Source: Pyxicephalus adspersus (Eukaryota; Chordata; Amphibia; Anura; Pyxicephalidae). From it: a DNA stretch of 64,000 nt. This document shows positions 34,513 through 47,430 of the stretch, piece after piece; within the stretch, counting starts at the first letter, position 1; the number at the start of each line of letters is the position of its first letter. The position numbers were made by a program, and so were the translations under genes. The stretch is from the NCBI RefSeq assembly GCF_032062135.1, contig NC_092859.1:26845328-26909327 (forward strand), in the 5' to 3' direction. Under the pieces are notes generated by a model. That model saw only the letters and a list, made by a program, of their open reading frames with translations. It searched no databases and was not told where the DNA came from.

Positions 34513-37500
34513 GACAATGATGCAAAAAAAAAAAAATCATGATCTATATCTATATATAAAGAGCCTCTCATTTTGTAGCAAGTCTTGTTTTACTGGATCA
34601 ACATTATTCTTGTACATTGATGGGATAAAAACACTTATTTCACTGGATGAGGCAACCAGGAAAAATGGACCTTTACCATGAGTGGTTCAGCTACCCCGCA
34701 GCACAAAATTAACTGTTCACTGACAGTGAGGTCTTTTGCAACGCACCAGGGCGCACTTTTGTAAATTGGAGCCAATAACAACCTGTTGCTCAGAGCAGCC
34801 AGATCCTTTGCCTCCTAAGAAAGGCGAAACTGTTTGCTATGGACGGTGGCTCCACTTTCACTCCAGTGGAAGTTTTAGGAATTAGCCCTGTGCAAAATAG
34901 CAGGGTTAATTTTGTGCTACTTCCCACTTAAAAACGAATGCGTAGTTGAGCCTTAATGTGTAAAAAGGTGCATATAATTCTCTTTGTATTTTTATAGTAA
35001 AAACTTTTTAGAGATTTGCCCTGCCAATTAAGAGCTATGAAAAGTTTAGAGTAAATCTAACATGATCCCCTTGAAAGTTTAACTTTAACTTACAAAACAG
35101 GCTTTGAGAAGCGCACACCTGTTCTTTGTCACACAATATTCTGTAAGCCGATTGTCAGCACCGGCTGTCTATAGACTGATCCCATGTCTGTTGCTCAGAA
35201 CTTTGTGCTTTAGTGTTGCCTGGGTGTAAAAGTAAGTGCAACTTTTTAACATTGGTAAAGATTGAATTATAAAATCTGGAAAAGAAACAGTGCTCATTAA
35301 CCTATTGCTACCCTAGAGACCTTATGTCATTTTAATAGGTTACACATTGCACCTTGTCCTGTTAGATAAATCTTGAACAGTCCAAATTTTTTCATTAGTA
35401 ATAATCTATTAATCCATGGTGGGTAAGGGTGCTCACATGTGTTTCAGTCTCATAAGTTAATGGATAATTTTGTTGTCATGATTATACCTATGAAAAATTG
35501 TAACATCCCTGGCAATTCTTTAGATCAATTTTTTGGCATTTATAAAAAGTAACTGCCGAAAATTGTTCTTACCGCTATTCCCCCCCCTCACACACACACA
35601 AAAGGCAAAAAATGATTTATAGGCCAATCAGACTGAAACACACGAGTACCTAAATATATATTTTAGTGGCAACAGTCATAACTTTCCTAAAAATGTATCA
35701 AATAACTTTTGTAAACTTTGTACAACTTTTTACTGATACACAAAAATTGGAAGAAAGGCCAACATCTATGTAAAAACGTCAGTATCCTCCAGTAGCCCAT
35801 ACATTTTCCTGGCTTTGGGGTTGAACTAACCAGCATTTAGCTTAAAGAAGAGCTCTGCTATAACAGGTATTGCTATCCCAAGCACAATGCTATTCTTTGA
35901 TGAAATACTGGATTTATTAGGATCTCCCCCTACTGGTCATTTACCATATATAAGGATAAGGATTTAATCCCTGAATCAACCTTCAAATGGTGTTGTTCTG
36001 AATTCTTATCATATTTATAAAATCCCTACAATTCCCTTATATTAATGAGCCTTTTCATCAGTTTTGTGTTGAAATGTATTTAATACATTTAAACTATACC
36101 AAGCCTAAAGATTGGGACTTAAAGTCATGAAGAGTTCCACCTTAATAACTTAGATAGGTGAAAGTAGCATGGAAACATCAGTCTTTCTGTAATTAATAAA
36201 TTGTAATTGATAAAAGTTAATTCCAGGTGCTGCTTGAAATATGGCATCGACATCACCTCTTTAGATGGTGCGGAGGGCTCATTGGAGCTGTAAATCTTGC
36301 AGTCCACATAATCTGCCTTTCAATATCTAACTGTCTATATTATTCCCATAACTACTCAAATTATGTCCCAAGCAAACTTGGAAAACCAAGTTTGATAAAT
36401 ACCAGCTGTGCTCAGGGTGATAGGGAAACAGGGGATGCCAAATTTTCCAAAAGTCAATTAGGCTTTAGGTGTGTGTAACAGGGGATGCCAAATTTTCCAA
36501 AAGCCAAATGGGCTTTCCTGCTCTTGGAGCTGTTGTTAGTCAACTTGATATGCACACAAGGCAGCACAGACCTTAACGTTGTAAAACTGTATCATAAAAT
36601 CACAGACAAACACATTATGAGCCCTTTCAGATCCAGCAAACTGAATATAATGCATTGCATAACTAGGTTTGGAGATTCTAACAGCCCTTTTGTTGGAGTC
36701 CATATGCAATCACTGAGAACGAAGCCTGTTAAAGCAGCATGCCGGCTTCATGTCATTAAGCAGGATTTTCCTTCACCGTTTACAAATTATAGGCCGTCTA
36801 AGCTGCCTGCTCTTAATAGCTAATTATTTTAGGTGCTGTTGCCATAAGTGGTTACATAACCGAGTTATAATTATGCCTTGTTCGGCCGAGAGAATATTGT
36901 GTTCTGAGCCTTCCATTCACCCGAAATTAGTTCAGCTGACAGTATTATATAACACTCCTCTTACGTAGGGATTTAATTGGGCTAAACAAACCTCGCCTCA
37001 TGACCAAATCTAGTTTCTTCACCGTCTCGGTTACACATCCACAGTGAATAAATATTCTACAACCCCCATGTCTCCATCTCTATGCAGTTGTAATGTTGGT
37101 CCTATGTTTATGGCTATTTAAAAAAAAACTTTATATATATTATTTTTGCTGTATAAAAAGCCTAAATTGTGTTACAAAAAAGTCTAAAAAAAATCTCTAT
37201 TTCGGGGCTGTTAAAAACTTTTTTCCGCAGGGGATAAAAAAAATGTAAAAATGTTTTTCTGTATTTTTGTTTGTAATATTTTGGGATTCACAGCGGTTTA
37301 AAAAAAAGAGGAAAATTATGTAGACTCCAAAAAACTTTGTAGTTAGCACTTTAATTTTACCAGTTTCTGTTGGTTTTTTATGTTCCACTTTGTAGAATTG
37401 CACTCGGACCAGAGGTTCTTTCTCTGTCTTTTCTTGAATACTTGAAAGCGAAATTGAGTTTGATAATATCGGTGTATTTGTTGATGCAATGGTAGCACTT

Positions 37501-37880
37501 TAAGGATTGACTGGTGGCGAGTGAAGATGTATTTTATTTTTATTTTTAATGTGTCTCTTTAACAAAACTTTAAAAGTGCACCTGTTTCAGAATGCTGTTG
37601 TTTTGTGGGCTCGGGCTGTGTTTAGAAGTACGTAGACCCATACTACGTATTTCTATGCCGTCCATAGATCCTAGATAGACTGCCTATTGTATATAAAGCT
37701 CCTCCCATACAACAGGCTTCTATGACAGGTACACTTAAGTAACTGGTAGTAAAAGTGCATTTTATTCCAATATTCATTTTACTGTTTTATATTTGCTCAA
37801 AAACAGTTTGTGCACTGAAGACAATTAATTTATTTGTATTTTTTTTGTTTGTAGTAAGTCAATAAACTGGAAGATGGCTG
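34513..37880 (+). other. BHLHE41: BHLHE41 3'UTR, proximal part (extent uncertain)
   Basis: AT-rich sequence following the stop codon, with many ATTTA-like and T-rich runs. AATAAA hexamers occur at 36195-36200 and at about 37861, the second followed by 'ctggaagatggctgttattc'. Either could end a transcript. No competing gene is seen. Confidence 0.45.
36427..36503. repeat. 27-bp direct repeat, 50-bp period
   Basis: An identical 27-bp block (starting 'aacaggggatgccaaatttt') occurs at 36427-36453 and 36477-36503. The flanking 'caa..ggcttt' also repeats. It is probably a recent short duplication. Confidence 0.9.
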
Positions 37881-40430
37881 TTATTCAAAAATGGGCACGT
37901 TTCAGCTCTGTACTACTGTGGAACTACAAGTCTCAGCATGTGAAATGGTTCAATATAGGAACCCTTGACGTCCTCCAACCCTTTAACTTTTGGGTGTTAT
38001 AGCACTTATGCTGAGGAGATTGTGCCAAAGAGAAGTGTGGAAAAAGTTTGCCAAACTTTTTAAAGGGCTTTTTTTCCCCTTTCAGCCCCCTTCATTAGAT
38101 TACTCCTCCGTATCTTTGCTTTGGAATTTTTATAAGTACATGCCAAAATGGTGCAGGACACTGCCCTAATAATGTATTCCCCTTTAAGTTTTGGGTGTGC
38201 ACTGAACCATTTCTAAGTAAGGTGCCAACTCTCCTCCCATAGGATGACAGTCCTGCCCCTGGCCCAGATTATCATGTGGTGTCATGTGTTTTTCTGGTAT
38301 TTAACCCCTGCCTACATGATAGGATTGACACTACTGAACAAAATCATGGCTGCAATGCCTAAAAACAAGTATAATGTTTTGTGCTTGATTTATAATAAGG
38401 AATTTTGCTTTCCTAATTATTTGGAAGCCTTATCAGAAAGGGGGATTATGATGGATAACATTATCCAAACAAGTTGTTGAGGATTCCAAGATTTTGATCC
38501 CTTTGCACTCATCTGTATTACAACAACAATAATAATAAATAAAATAATTTGGGGACACTTACTACTAACTAAATGCTCACTATTTTCATACTAGGTATTT
38601 AGTATTTAGTTAAACTTAGTCAGCAGTGACTTAACCCTACTTAACCTTTGACCTTTGCTTACTCATGACCGCCAATGAGAATTAAAGGAAGCTGTCATAT
38701 GTCTCCCCCATGTCAAATTGGGTATGTGAACTGAACTTTGGTTAGAGTAAACATTTTGCAAATCAATCCCTAAAGACGCATACAGATCTGCTGATGTGCC
38801 AACTATGCCCAAGCTCCAGGAGTGAGGTCTGAGAAATGATAGACTACCCTGTACATCAGAGAGGAGAAGGGTAAGAAAAGGGGCGACTGGAAGGAAAATC
38901 GGTCATTTTTTTCTACTTGCTAGATTGATTGTTACTCCTGGAAGGGGTTAGGGGTGTCCCAGGGATGCAAACCGTTAATGAGCTAAAATTGCACTCCTAT
39001 CCATCAACAAACCTATTGTACTCATTCTGCCAGCTCTTTGCCATCAATTGATGAACTATTCCCACAAATTCCCACAGAATGCCAACACTGATTCGTAGAC
39101 AATCTCTCTAAAACATGCTGGGAGTTATGGTTCCACAATGGCAGGAGAACCACATGTATGCATTTTTGCCCTATTGCACTAATAAAGTTGTAATATAGTC
39201 TAACTTAGTCTTATTACACTATATGTTGTAATAAGATTTAAACCCAATAAATAAAATATTATCATATAAAAAAATGTAACATGGTAATGTCATTTACAAA
39301 GTTGTTTTCAGTGATTTTGTCTTTGAACCCTAGTGATCCTGCCATGAAGGTACAGGTACTTCCTGATTGGGTGACAACCAACAAGTGGACATAGCAGCAC
39401 ACAGGCATGGTCCACTGTTGTCACTATCAGGAGCTATTCCACAGCCATGATGTGCAGCTAATTCTGTTGTGACTGCATGGATATAATAGGAGTGAATACA
39501 AGAGGCTGCAGATTATCAGCAGTTAGAGGAAATGGTGAAAATGAGTAAAAATACAATGCCAATTGTATATGATACACAAATCAACTTAAATGTCACATTA
39601 ACAATCTGCTAACGTTTCATGAATGCCGGTGACTAGAGTGGTTTCCCATTGTCTGTTCCACCAGCAAAATGAAAATTCTAATTCTAATCCAAATTTAGTA
39701 CCAATTCTATAGGCCATTGGGGGTGCTTACCAAATTGTGATTTTTTCTTAAAGTAGTGATATTGTGATTGTTCTAAATGTTTTTGGGGCAAAGACCCCCT
39801 TTTTGGATGTGTGCGCAATCTTGGCGCTAATGCTAAACTTCATTTTTTTTGGGTGGGGTGCGGGTAAAGGACCGTAAATAGGATTTTCCCTTCCCCACAA
39901 TTTTCCGTGTTTCACGTCTCGCCATTCTGTCCCGCAGGCAACCAAACAGCGGCTAATGACTGGGGAAGCTTTTTTTAATAAGACTTCAGAAGACCTTGTC
40001 TAGATATTCTTAGTTTGTTTCCAAGGTAGCACTGTGAGATATCACACTTGAACGTTATGTAAGAGGTGAGATACGACAAAGTGATTAAAGGGTAAAGAAA
40101 TAATCGAGAGTTTCTTTTTTTTTTTTTTTTTCCTGCTGTTTGCCTCAAACGCTGTGTTTAAACAACGTTCTAAAAATCTTTACAAGCCCGCGCTGGGGCT
40201 GCTGTGTACATACTTGTTAAATACATCCAAACGATTGATGTCGGACAAGCTATTTTTGTAATTGGGGGGGGTTAAAAAAAATTGTGTCAAATGTTTTTTT
40301 TTTCTTGAGATATGTCATATAGAGAGAATCTCTGTGACAGCAGTTGCACTTTTGTTGAAATGCTTTGCTTGGTAGGAAATGTTTGCTGTCCTAAATTATT
40401 AAAAGATAAATAAAATGCCTTCTCAGAGAA
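37881..40430 (+). other. Possible distal BHLHE41 3'UTR with poly(A) signal
   Basis: No other gene found. The final 450 bp are T-rich with 'tgagatatgtcatatagaga' and 'gttgaaatgctttgcttgg', and end in AATAAA at 40409-40414. A GT-rich segment ('gtgtacgtgttttagtgctg') follows 20-40 bp later, as in real cleavage sites. It may be a distal end of BHLHE41 transcripts, giving a ~5.9-kb 3'UTR; this is inference. Confidence 0.35.
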
Positions 40431-40477
40431 ACCGGTGTACGTGTTTTAGTGCTGAAGGAGGTTTGTAGAATGGTCCT

Positions 40478-41580
40478 CTTCTTTATTTCTTCCCCCATCT
40501 TCCTCCTTTTTTCATTCTACTTCACTGAAAGCTACTTTCCTATATTGCTTCCCACCCTTCCTCTTTAGTTTTATTCCTTCCCTTGTTTTTTATCCTACCC
40601 GTTTGTTCCTTCTTCTATCTGTCCCTCTATTCTCCTTTCCTTCTTTCTATTCATCTTTCTACACCCCTTTCTTTCTCCATTTTTCTCTTTTCTCTACTTT
40701 CTCCCTCATCCCTCTTGTTCCTCACTGTTTCCTTCTTCCATCAATTACGTCCCTTCCTCCTTCCATCCATTTCACCATCCCTACTTTACTCTTTCATCCA
40801 ACTCTCTCTTGTTTTACTTCCCTTCGTCCTTCCCTCCATTCTTCTTTCCTTACTTTCTTTCTGCCTCTCCACTTTCTTTTATTCTTTGCTTTCTCCCTCT
40901 ATTCCTTCCTTTATTACTCCATTCTTTGTTCCCTACTTGCATCTCTTTCTCAATCCATTCATTCTTCCTTCATCCATATTTTCCTCTTGCACTGCTCCAT
41001 TTCCTTCATTGCTTCCTCTTTCCTTCCCACTTCCATTCTTCCTTATTCTTCCTTTACTTCCACCTTCTCGTTTTCCTCCTTCCTTACAACTTCCTGCCTT
41101 CCTGCTATCCCTTTATAACTCTCCACTCCTTTTTTGCCTTCTTTCTATTTCATTTTCTTTTGTCAATTCTTCTTTCTTCCCTCCTGCTTTACTTCCACCT
41201 TGCCGTTTTCCTCCTTCCTTACTACTTCCTTCCTGGCTCCCTCTATCCCTCTATTGCTCTCCTCTTCCTACCTTCCTTCTTCCATCCTCCATCCATCTAT
41301 TCAGCGCTCCCTCCCCTCTTCTTCCTTCTTTCTATTATTCCATCTTCTCTTCTTCTTTCTCCCATCTTTTCTTTTTCATTTCCTCCTGTCCATTCTTCTT
41401 TTTTCCCTCCAGCTTTACTTCCACCTTCCGTTTTTCCTCTCTTCTTACAACTCCCTTGTATCCTTTTCCTGTTCTTCCTTCTTCCATCCATCCATCCCTC
41501 CTTCTCTCTTCTTCCTATTCCATCTTTTCTTCTTCTTTCCCCCAGTCTTACTTTTTCATTTCCTCCTGTCCATTCAGCGC
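40478..41580. repeat. Polypyrimidine tract, ~1.1 kb
   Basis: Continuous C/T-rich DNA (ttcc, cttcctt, ccatcc) with few purines. It creates very long but meaningless open frames in all three plus frames, with Ser/Phe/Leu/Pro-only translations. It contains loosely repeated blocks such as 'ttttcctccttccttacaac'. It can form triplex DNA. Confidence 0.9.
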
Positions 41581-42144
41581 TGGAATGTGGGGGTGATCTG
41601 TCAGTATGAAACAGGTTGGAATGATACGGACAGCTCTCCTACACACCACAGCACAATTATCACAAAGCGGCCAGAAAATTGACAGCTAAGGTCACCGAAC
41701 AGGACAAGATGTGACACATTGGTAGTTACAGTGAATGTTCAGGTGGACACAAACATACGGCCAGACAAAGCCGGTGGGATGAAAAATACATTGTGAAAAT
41801 CTCTATACAAATTGACCTGACCAGATAGTCGTCATCATATTGTATCTCACAATCAAGAGGACAGATAGAGAAAAACACAATGTCATGTAAAAGATCACAA
41901 ACCCAGAACCAATTTATTATTAATGAGATTCTGGGTTTCAAGTGGCTCCTTGCTTAACCAACAAAGGAAGCAAGCTGCTGATTATTACGTGTATCCAGAT
42001 TCTGGCCAGGTGATATTATAAAGCCCAGCTGAAGGCGGCCCCTCTCTATCCTCGAAACGTGTTGGAGTTTTCCTCAGAACATTGCAATATAATAAAACAT
42101 ATCCAGACCTGTAAAATTGTCACCTTTTATATACTTGAAGCATC
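41581..42144. other. Intergenic; no gene seen
   Basis: Ordinary non-coding sequence between the pyrimidine tract and the hAT element. Confidence 0.4.
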
Positions 42145-42152
42145 TTTTACAA

Positions 42153-42634
42153 CAGGGGTGTCAAACTCTGGCCCGCGTTCCAAATCTGGCCCCCAAGGTC
42201 CTTTTTTTTTTTTGGCCCCCGGAAGAATTCAGAAAATGAACTACATCTTGCCTACCCGCCCACGTTACCACCTCACATCATCATTTTCAATACATGCAAT
42301 ACATAGACATTATTCCTGTACACCCATCATGTGACACAAAGCCTAGGCAATGATCACATGGTGCCTGACTACCAGGGACATTGTGTTTGTTTCAATCCAT
42401 TAGAGACTGCATAGAGTAATATTTAGTGTCAGACAAACTTGTGATGTGTGAGGATGAACAACACACAGCCTGCATAGATAGATAGAAAAGTCTGTGTAGA
42501 GGGGTTTGTTTTTGGGGTTTTGTTAGTTATGGATGATGTGGTAAGCTTCCTCAATTTTTTCAAAAAAGTTTGGCTCCTGACTTGGTCTAAGTTTTTAAAT
42601 TCCGCCCTCCGTGTATTTGAGTTTGACACCCTTG
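42153..42634. mobile_element. hAT-superfamily non-autonomous transposon with intact ends
   Basis: 482 bp. Terminal inverted repeats are CAGGGGTGTCAAACTC at the left and GAGTTTGACACCCTTG at the right, matching at 15 of 16 positions. The 8-bp sequence TTTTACAA is found directly on both sides (42145-42152 and 42635-42642), a perfect target duplication of the size made by hAT transposases. The interior starts with 'tggcccgcgttccaaatctg' and codes for nothing. The perfect duplication suggests a moderately recent insertion. Confidence 0.93.
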
Positions 42635-42642
42635 TTTTACAA

Positions 42643-43785
42643 GGATCTAAGTTATGATCACATCTTACCAGAAAGCTATATAGACATTTCAAGCACCTCC
42701 AAGCCCAAAACCAAAGTTAGGGGTTCCACTCCCTGTTTACCCCTCCATTCTGTTTAAGTCCCTGTAACCATTTTCACTGGAACAGAATGTGATCAGAAAT
42801 GTATGAGACAAGAGGGAATTGCCCTTTCTTTGTAAGGATTTTCTTTCACTTCCTGTTGAGTTTCTATCACAGGCAGGGATATGGAGATATGGAAGGAAAT
42901 GGATATACATTAAATCAATATTTTAGAATCCTGCTTGTATAAACCAGGCAGGGACAAGATAATTTTGGTCCCAGGACTACCAAAGTGCCCCCCCTTTCCC
43001 TATGTGCTGCTTCAGCAACATAGGTTCCAGGTCCGGCCCTTTTAGCACCACTCCCTTGCTGAAATGCCCAAGATGGCTGCTCCTCTGTCTACTTCCCAGC
43101 CCAGGTCTATGTATAAATGTCTGCCTGCAGTATTATCCTTCCATACATCCCTGCACAGAGGTCAGAATGCGTTTATATGACATTAATCACTACTGCCAAT
43201 TAAAATGTTTTCGTGCACTGGGGGCTGTAAGGGAAGCAGTATTGGCAATATATAAAAGAGGAATTCTAATGGGAGATACCCAACACAAAGCTGCATCAGT
43301 AAATAGAAGAATCACATGACCTGCTGCACAGCATTATAAAGAGTTATGTGTATATGTAAGCCATGTTGTGATCATTTCTTTCCATCTGACATTGCCAGAA
43401 TTTCATCTTCTTTAAGTGGCCCCAATCTGGGTGAACTCATTATTCCTGGTTCTGGTTTATTGGGCCTGAAGTGGTTAAGCTGCCCCGAGCTAGCGAGCTT
43501 TCCGCTGAGCCCTCTATTTTGGGCAAGGGTGAAATCAGGTTGCACACAGCAGAGACGTGACCTGGGCTGCTTTTACACGTCTCCTAAATGTCACCTCACG
43601 CGCTGGAAACACTACGCCAACATCAATCAAACATACCTTTCATTACACCTAAACATAGAGCCAGACGGGGACCCCTCACCCTTACACCGGGGGGCCGGTA
43701 CCTTAATGTAGGATGTTTGTTGCTGAACCGTCCCCGGGCCATGGTGCTGCTGCCTCGGTGCCACAATATTATTTTTAATATTATT
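42643..43785. other. Intergenic; possible conserved block near its right end
   Basis: No exon supported. The segment at about 43390-43740 has more CpG than average ('ctcacgcgctggaaacacta') and is free of the repeats seen nearby, so it might be a conserved element; evidence is weak. Confidence 0.3.
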
Positions 43786-43787
43786 GT

Positions 43788-43865
43788 CATTATTAATAAT
43801 AATAATAATAATAATAAACAGGATTTTTATAGCGCCAACATAATATGCAGCGCTGTACAATTAAA
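43788..43865 (-). mobile_element. SINE/LINE 3' tail with (AAT)n
   Basis: (AAT)n at about 43791-43817 followed by 'aacaggatttttatagcgcc' and 'aacataatatgcagcgctgt'. This is the reverse complement of the common frog repeat end 'acagcgctgcataatatgttggcgctat'. Only the tail remains. Confidence 0.7.
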
Positions 43866-45881
43866 TAAATTAATGAAGTCTCTTTGTCCTTTTAGTCTCT
43901 TTTGAAGTCTCTTTTTCTTTTTTTAAGCAATGATCTATTGAGAGATCACAGAAAAGAAAAACATTATTTTTTAAATTATTTTTTCATTATATGCACTCAC
44001 TATGCCCTATCTGCCTATTCTTTGCTTTAGACCGGATTCCCGATAGAGATAGCACGGCCACGTACAGCCTCCACCAGTGACAATGAAGGAGTACAATAAG
44101 GAGACACATGCCATCCAATAACAAGAACAGCAAGGATCTCCATGGCAGGATCACCAGGTATTCTTTAAATGAGAGTGGCAGATTTAAACAATTTACATTA
44201 ACACATGAAAGTGATTTTTGTGATTTGGTATTAAAAACCCAAAATCCATCAATCATACATTTCATTATACTTCTATACAGACTTTAGTACAGACGCCTCC
44301 CATTCTTACCAATGGGGCACCATATTATAGGAGGTTAATTCAACTTTCTGGATACACATACATTGATGGCTCGGGTGCATTGGTGTGTTGACTATCTACA
44401 TGAAAAACTCATAGACCTCCTTTTGTATCATGGGAAAGAAGTATTTTCCTAGTTAATATCTGTTCATCCAAAGCCACAAGAGGACACAAAGTGGCACAAA
44501 AATTTCCTTTTTACCATTGCATACTTATGGTATACCCATCATACCCCACTCTAGACAAACCCATCCCCAGGCATCTTGTAGTGATTGCTGTGTATTTCCC
44601 TTTTGTACCGCAACTGCAAGGACTTCATTTGACTTTTTATCCAATAGTTTCAGGTGGTCAGGTTTCCCCCCATCGAGTGCTATGGTTTCATCTACTGGCC
44701 CTTATAGCACTATTGTGTCCTATGCTGTCATAGGGGGCAGTGGGAGAAACCACAGCATGTGGAGGGGGTGCAAGTATCTGACACTACCATAATGCAAAAT
44801 TCTTCAGGCAGCAGTGTCTGTTTGAAGGAGTAAAGTTGCCAACTTTTTGGAAAGTTTTGGCAAACTTTGCACTGGTTTATTAAATTTTTGAAGAATTTAT
44901 TAAAGTGACATCATCATTGGCTATTTGATAGCTGCATAACTATTGGTAGTGATTATATTCCACCATTGGAATTTAAGAGAGATTTGAGCTCAGGATAATG
45001 AGCAATGTCCTGATGACTCTCCCATTACCCTGCTTTCAACATACCTGACGTGCAATAGAATTCATAAGACAGGTAAGTGCAATAGGATGTTGTCACTGGG
45101 AAGTTTTTGCAATGTGCAGCGTGATTACTTACATCATGAGCACCTCCACATATGCAATGGCAAGTTACAAATGTAAATCTGAAATTACTTTTAGGATAAA
45201 TCTTGGGTATAAACTAACTATAATAACAATGAGCACAGGGAATTATGGCATCAGCTGGGCAGTCAGGTATTGGTGATATATGTGTGAATTATCCCTGGGT
45301 ACTGGGCTATGCCAACATCCAGGGGATTCTAAATACAGGTCTTTCCTAAAAGTGAAATTACAATTTGTGGGAATTTATCGCCCCCTGGTGATAGATTATA
45401 GTATTACATATTTTAAAAGACTGTGCAAAGGGTACCACCTAGTGGTTTGGAAGCATATTACACTATACAATGTTACAATAACATTTATACAGCAAAAGTA
45501 GCTTTATCATAAAGTATTTATTTTTAATGATTTTTTCAGAGTTGAAATACACTGGTCAACAACATTTTTTACTAATCAATGACCCTTAGTGCCTAAACTG
45601 TGAACTTACACTGTATATCAACCATTCTCTATTGTTTTAATAGAAGAGAGGTAAATACATTTAAACACTACCTGCAAATATTGCTTGATCCCATGGGGAC
45701 CATATCTCGTCAAACTTCTCCAGGAGATTATAAAGTCTTACAGATAATTGTTTCATCAGCTGAATGTCTCCTACACGTGTTACCAGTTCTGAAAAAGATG
45801 ATGGGCAAATGGGCTTCCAATGTTATAAGGCAGCGGGCTGCAGTAAGAATATGCACCATAAGCACTTTCTTTTGTTTAGAT
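43866..45881. other. Intergenic; no gene seen
   Basis: AT-rich non-coding DNA with no recognisable exon or repeat family. Confidence 0.35.
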
Positions 45882-46060
45882 CAGGGGTGCCCACACTTTT
45901 TTGCCTTGCAAGCAACTTTTAAAATGACCAAGTCAAAATGATCTACCAACAATAAAAACTTGGACTTAATAACTCCTGTTCGCGGTAGAGTTTGAATTTG
46001 AAAGGCAGGGATTACGATCTACTCGCATTGCCTTTGCAATTTACTGGTAGATCCTGATGT
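45882..46060. mobile_element. hAT-like element, left end only
   Basis: Starts with CAGGGGTGCCCACACTTTTT, a typical hAT terminal sequence, followed by 'gcaacttttaaaatgaccaa' and 'gtcaaaatgatctacc'. Another 'gatctactcgcattgc' follows near 46016. No matching right end was found, so it is truncated or degraded. Confidence 0.6.
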
Positions 46061-46378
46061 GAATAAGTTTCACCGCTTTGGTGAAAGCCAAAAATGAAAT
46101 TGTTTTATCGCATTTCTCTCTTCTTATTCTTCCTGGGTTATTTTTATATCAGTCTGGCATTTTGCTAGTGCCCTTGTCACTACTGGCACTGTACAAATGC
46201 ATTGGGTGCTACCTGCAGCTCACTCGGGGTGCACATAGATTGGTAATGGGTGGGGCTACTGGATACACTGGAGCTCTAGAGCTGAGATTTATATTATAGG
46301 TGACTGCTTTAAATTGTTGCTGCTATTCTGACGTAATATTTAAAATGGCTCATAAGCTTCAGGCCCCATTTAACCTAT

Positions 46379-46530
46379 GGGCCTGATTTATTAAACCTCT
46401 CCGATACTGGAGAAGATAGACTATCATGGGAGAACCTGGGGGATCGAGCAAACTTGGAATAGATCTGGCCTAGTATTGAAAACATTTTCCAGCTAATAGC
46501 AAATTACTTTTTAGGAAATCCATTTCAGGG
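46379..46530. mobile_element. Fold-back MITE (GGGCCTGATTTA family), copy C, truncated
   Basis: Left end 'gggcctgatttattaaacct' and the centre ('agctaatagcaaattacttt') are present, but the right arm stops after 'aaatccatttcaggg'. This is the most diverged copy and it can no longer fold back fully. Confidence 0.75.
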
Positions 46531-46948
46531 TCAATGTGATGCATTGTTTCCTGTGTATGCATAGCCTGTAACCATTAGTAAGATAGTCCATTCAATTTCA
46601 ATTCTCTCTATCCATTCTCTATTTTTTAAAATGCAGAATTTCACAACATAAATGCATTGTATTGTAATACCTAGTATGGGTGCCATTTAGGAAAATACTA
46701 CTACAAAAGACCACATTGTGTGTAACATGCTGTGGTAATGCATGATAAAATGATTATTACTGCACTGTGTGTTAATGGGCTCTAAATGTAACACTGGAAA
46801 CTGTGATCACAGCAAGAGGACTTTATTTTGGCCACAGTGGACATCATACAGGTACAGGGTCATAATTAATAGTTATTAAAGCTTGTTTAAAGTAGAATGC
46901 CAGCTTTAGAAGATCTGTAAATAGACTGATGAATGTAAACTCTTGTCT

Positions 46949-47430
46949 TTTCTTTTGCAGCTCTCGGCAGTTTAACACCATTGTGTCCACTTACAAGTCC
47001 TTAGCCCCTGAAAGGCATGCAGTGACCCCAACTTGTCTGTGTTGGAGAAAGGTGACCCTCTTTATACACTTTATGCTGTATATATCAGAAATATACGCAC
47101 GGCTCCAAGACTTTTCTAGAGCTGCCCGACTCTCTGGAATGGCCTTCCTCGTCCTATTTTGCTTGCTTTTACTTTAAAAGAGCACTCAAAACCCATTTTG
47201 TCAAACCTGCCTTCTTCTGTCTCCTAAAACCCTCACTACTTCTCACCACTACATATCTCCCCTCCTATTGTGAGATACTTCCCCTAGATTGTAAGCTCTT
47301 CAGTGCAGGGTTCCTTTTCTCATTCTGTGTCACTGTCTGTATTCGTCTGCCCTATTTAATGTACAGCTCTGTGTAATATGTTGGCGCTATATAATCTTGT
47401 TTATTAATAATATTAATAATAAATCTTTTC
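46949..47430 (+). mobile_element. Frog dispersed retroelement 3' part, (AAT) tail
   Basis: Contains 'caagacttttctagagctgc', 'ctggaatggccttcctcgtc', 'cactcaaaacccattttgtc', then 'gattgtaagctcttcagtgc' and 'gtgtaatatgttggcgctat', ending in a TTAATAATATTAATAAT tail. The first part translates as a decayed 'RLQDFSRAA' stretch like the C-terminal region of LINE-type proteins. I regard it as a retroelement 3' end; the exact family is uncertain. Confidence 0.6.

Noticed and set aside
40583..41682. Very long open frames (up to 337 codons) rich in Ser, Phe, Leu and Pro
   Set aside because: They lie in a polypyrimidine tract, where stop codons cannot form because they need purines. All three frames are open at once.
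46929..47177. 82-codon frame as a possible gene
   Set aside because: It overlaps a dispersed retroelement 3' end with the typical tail and is decayed.
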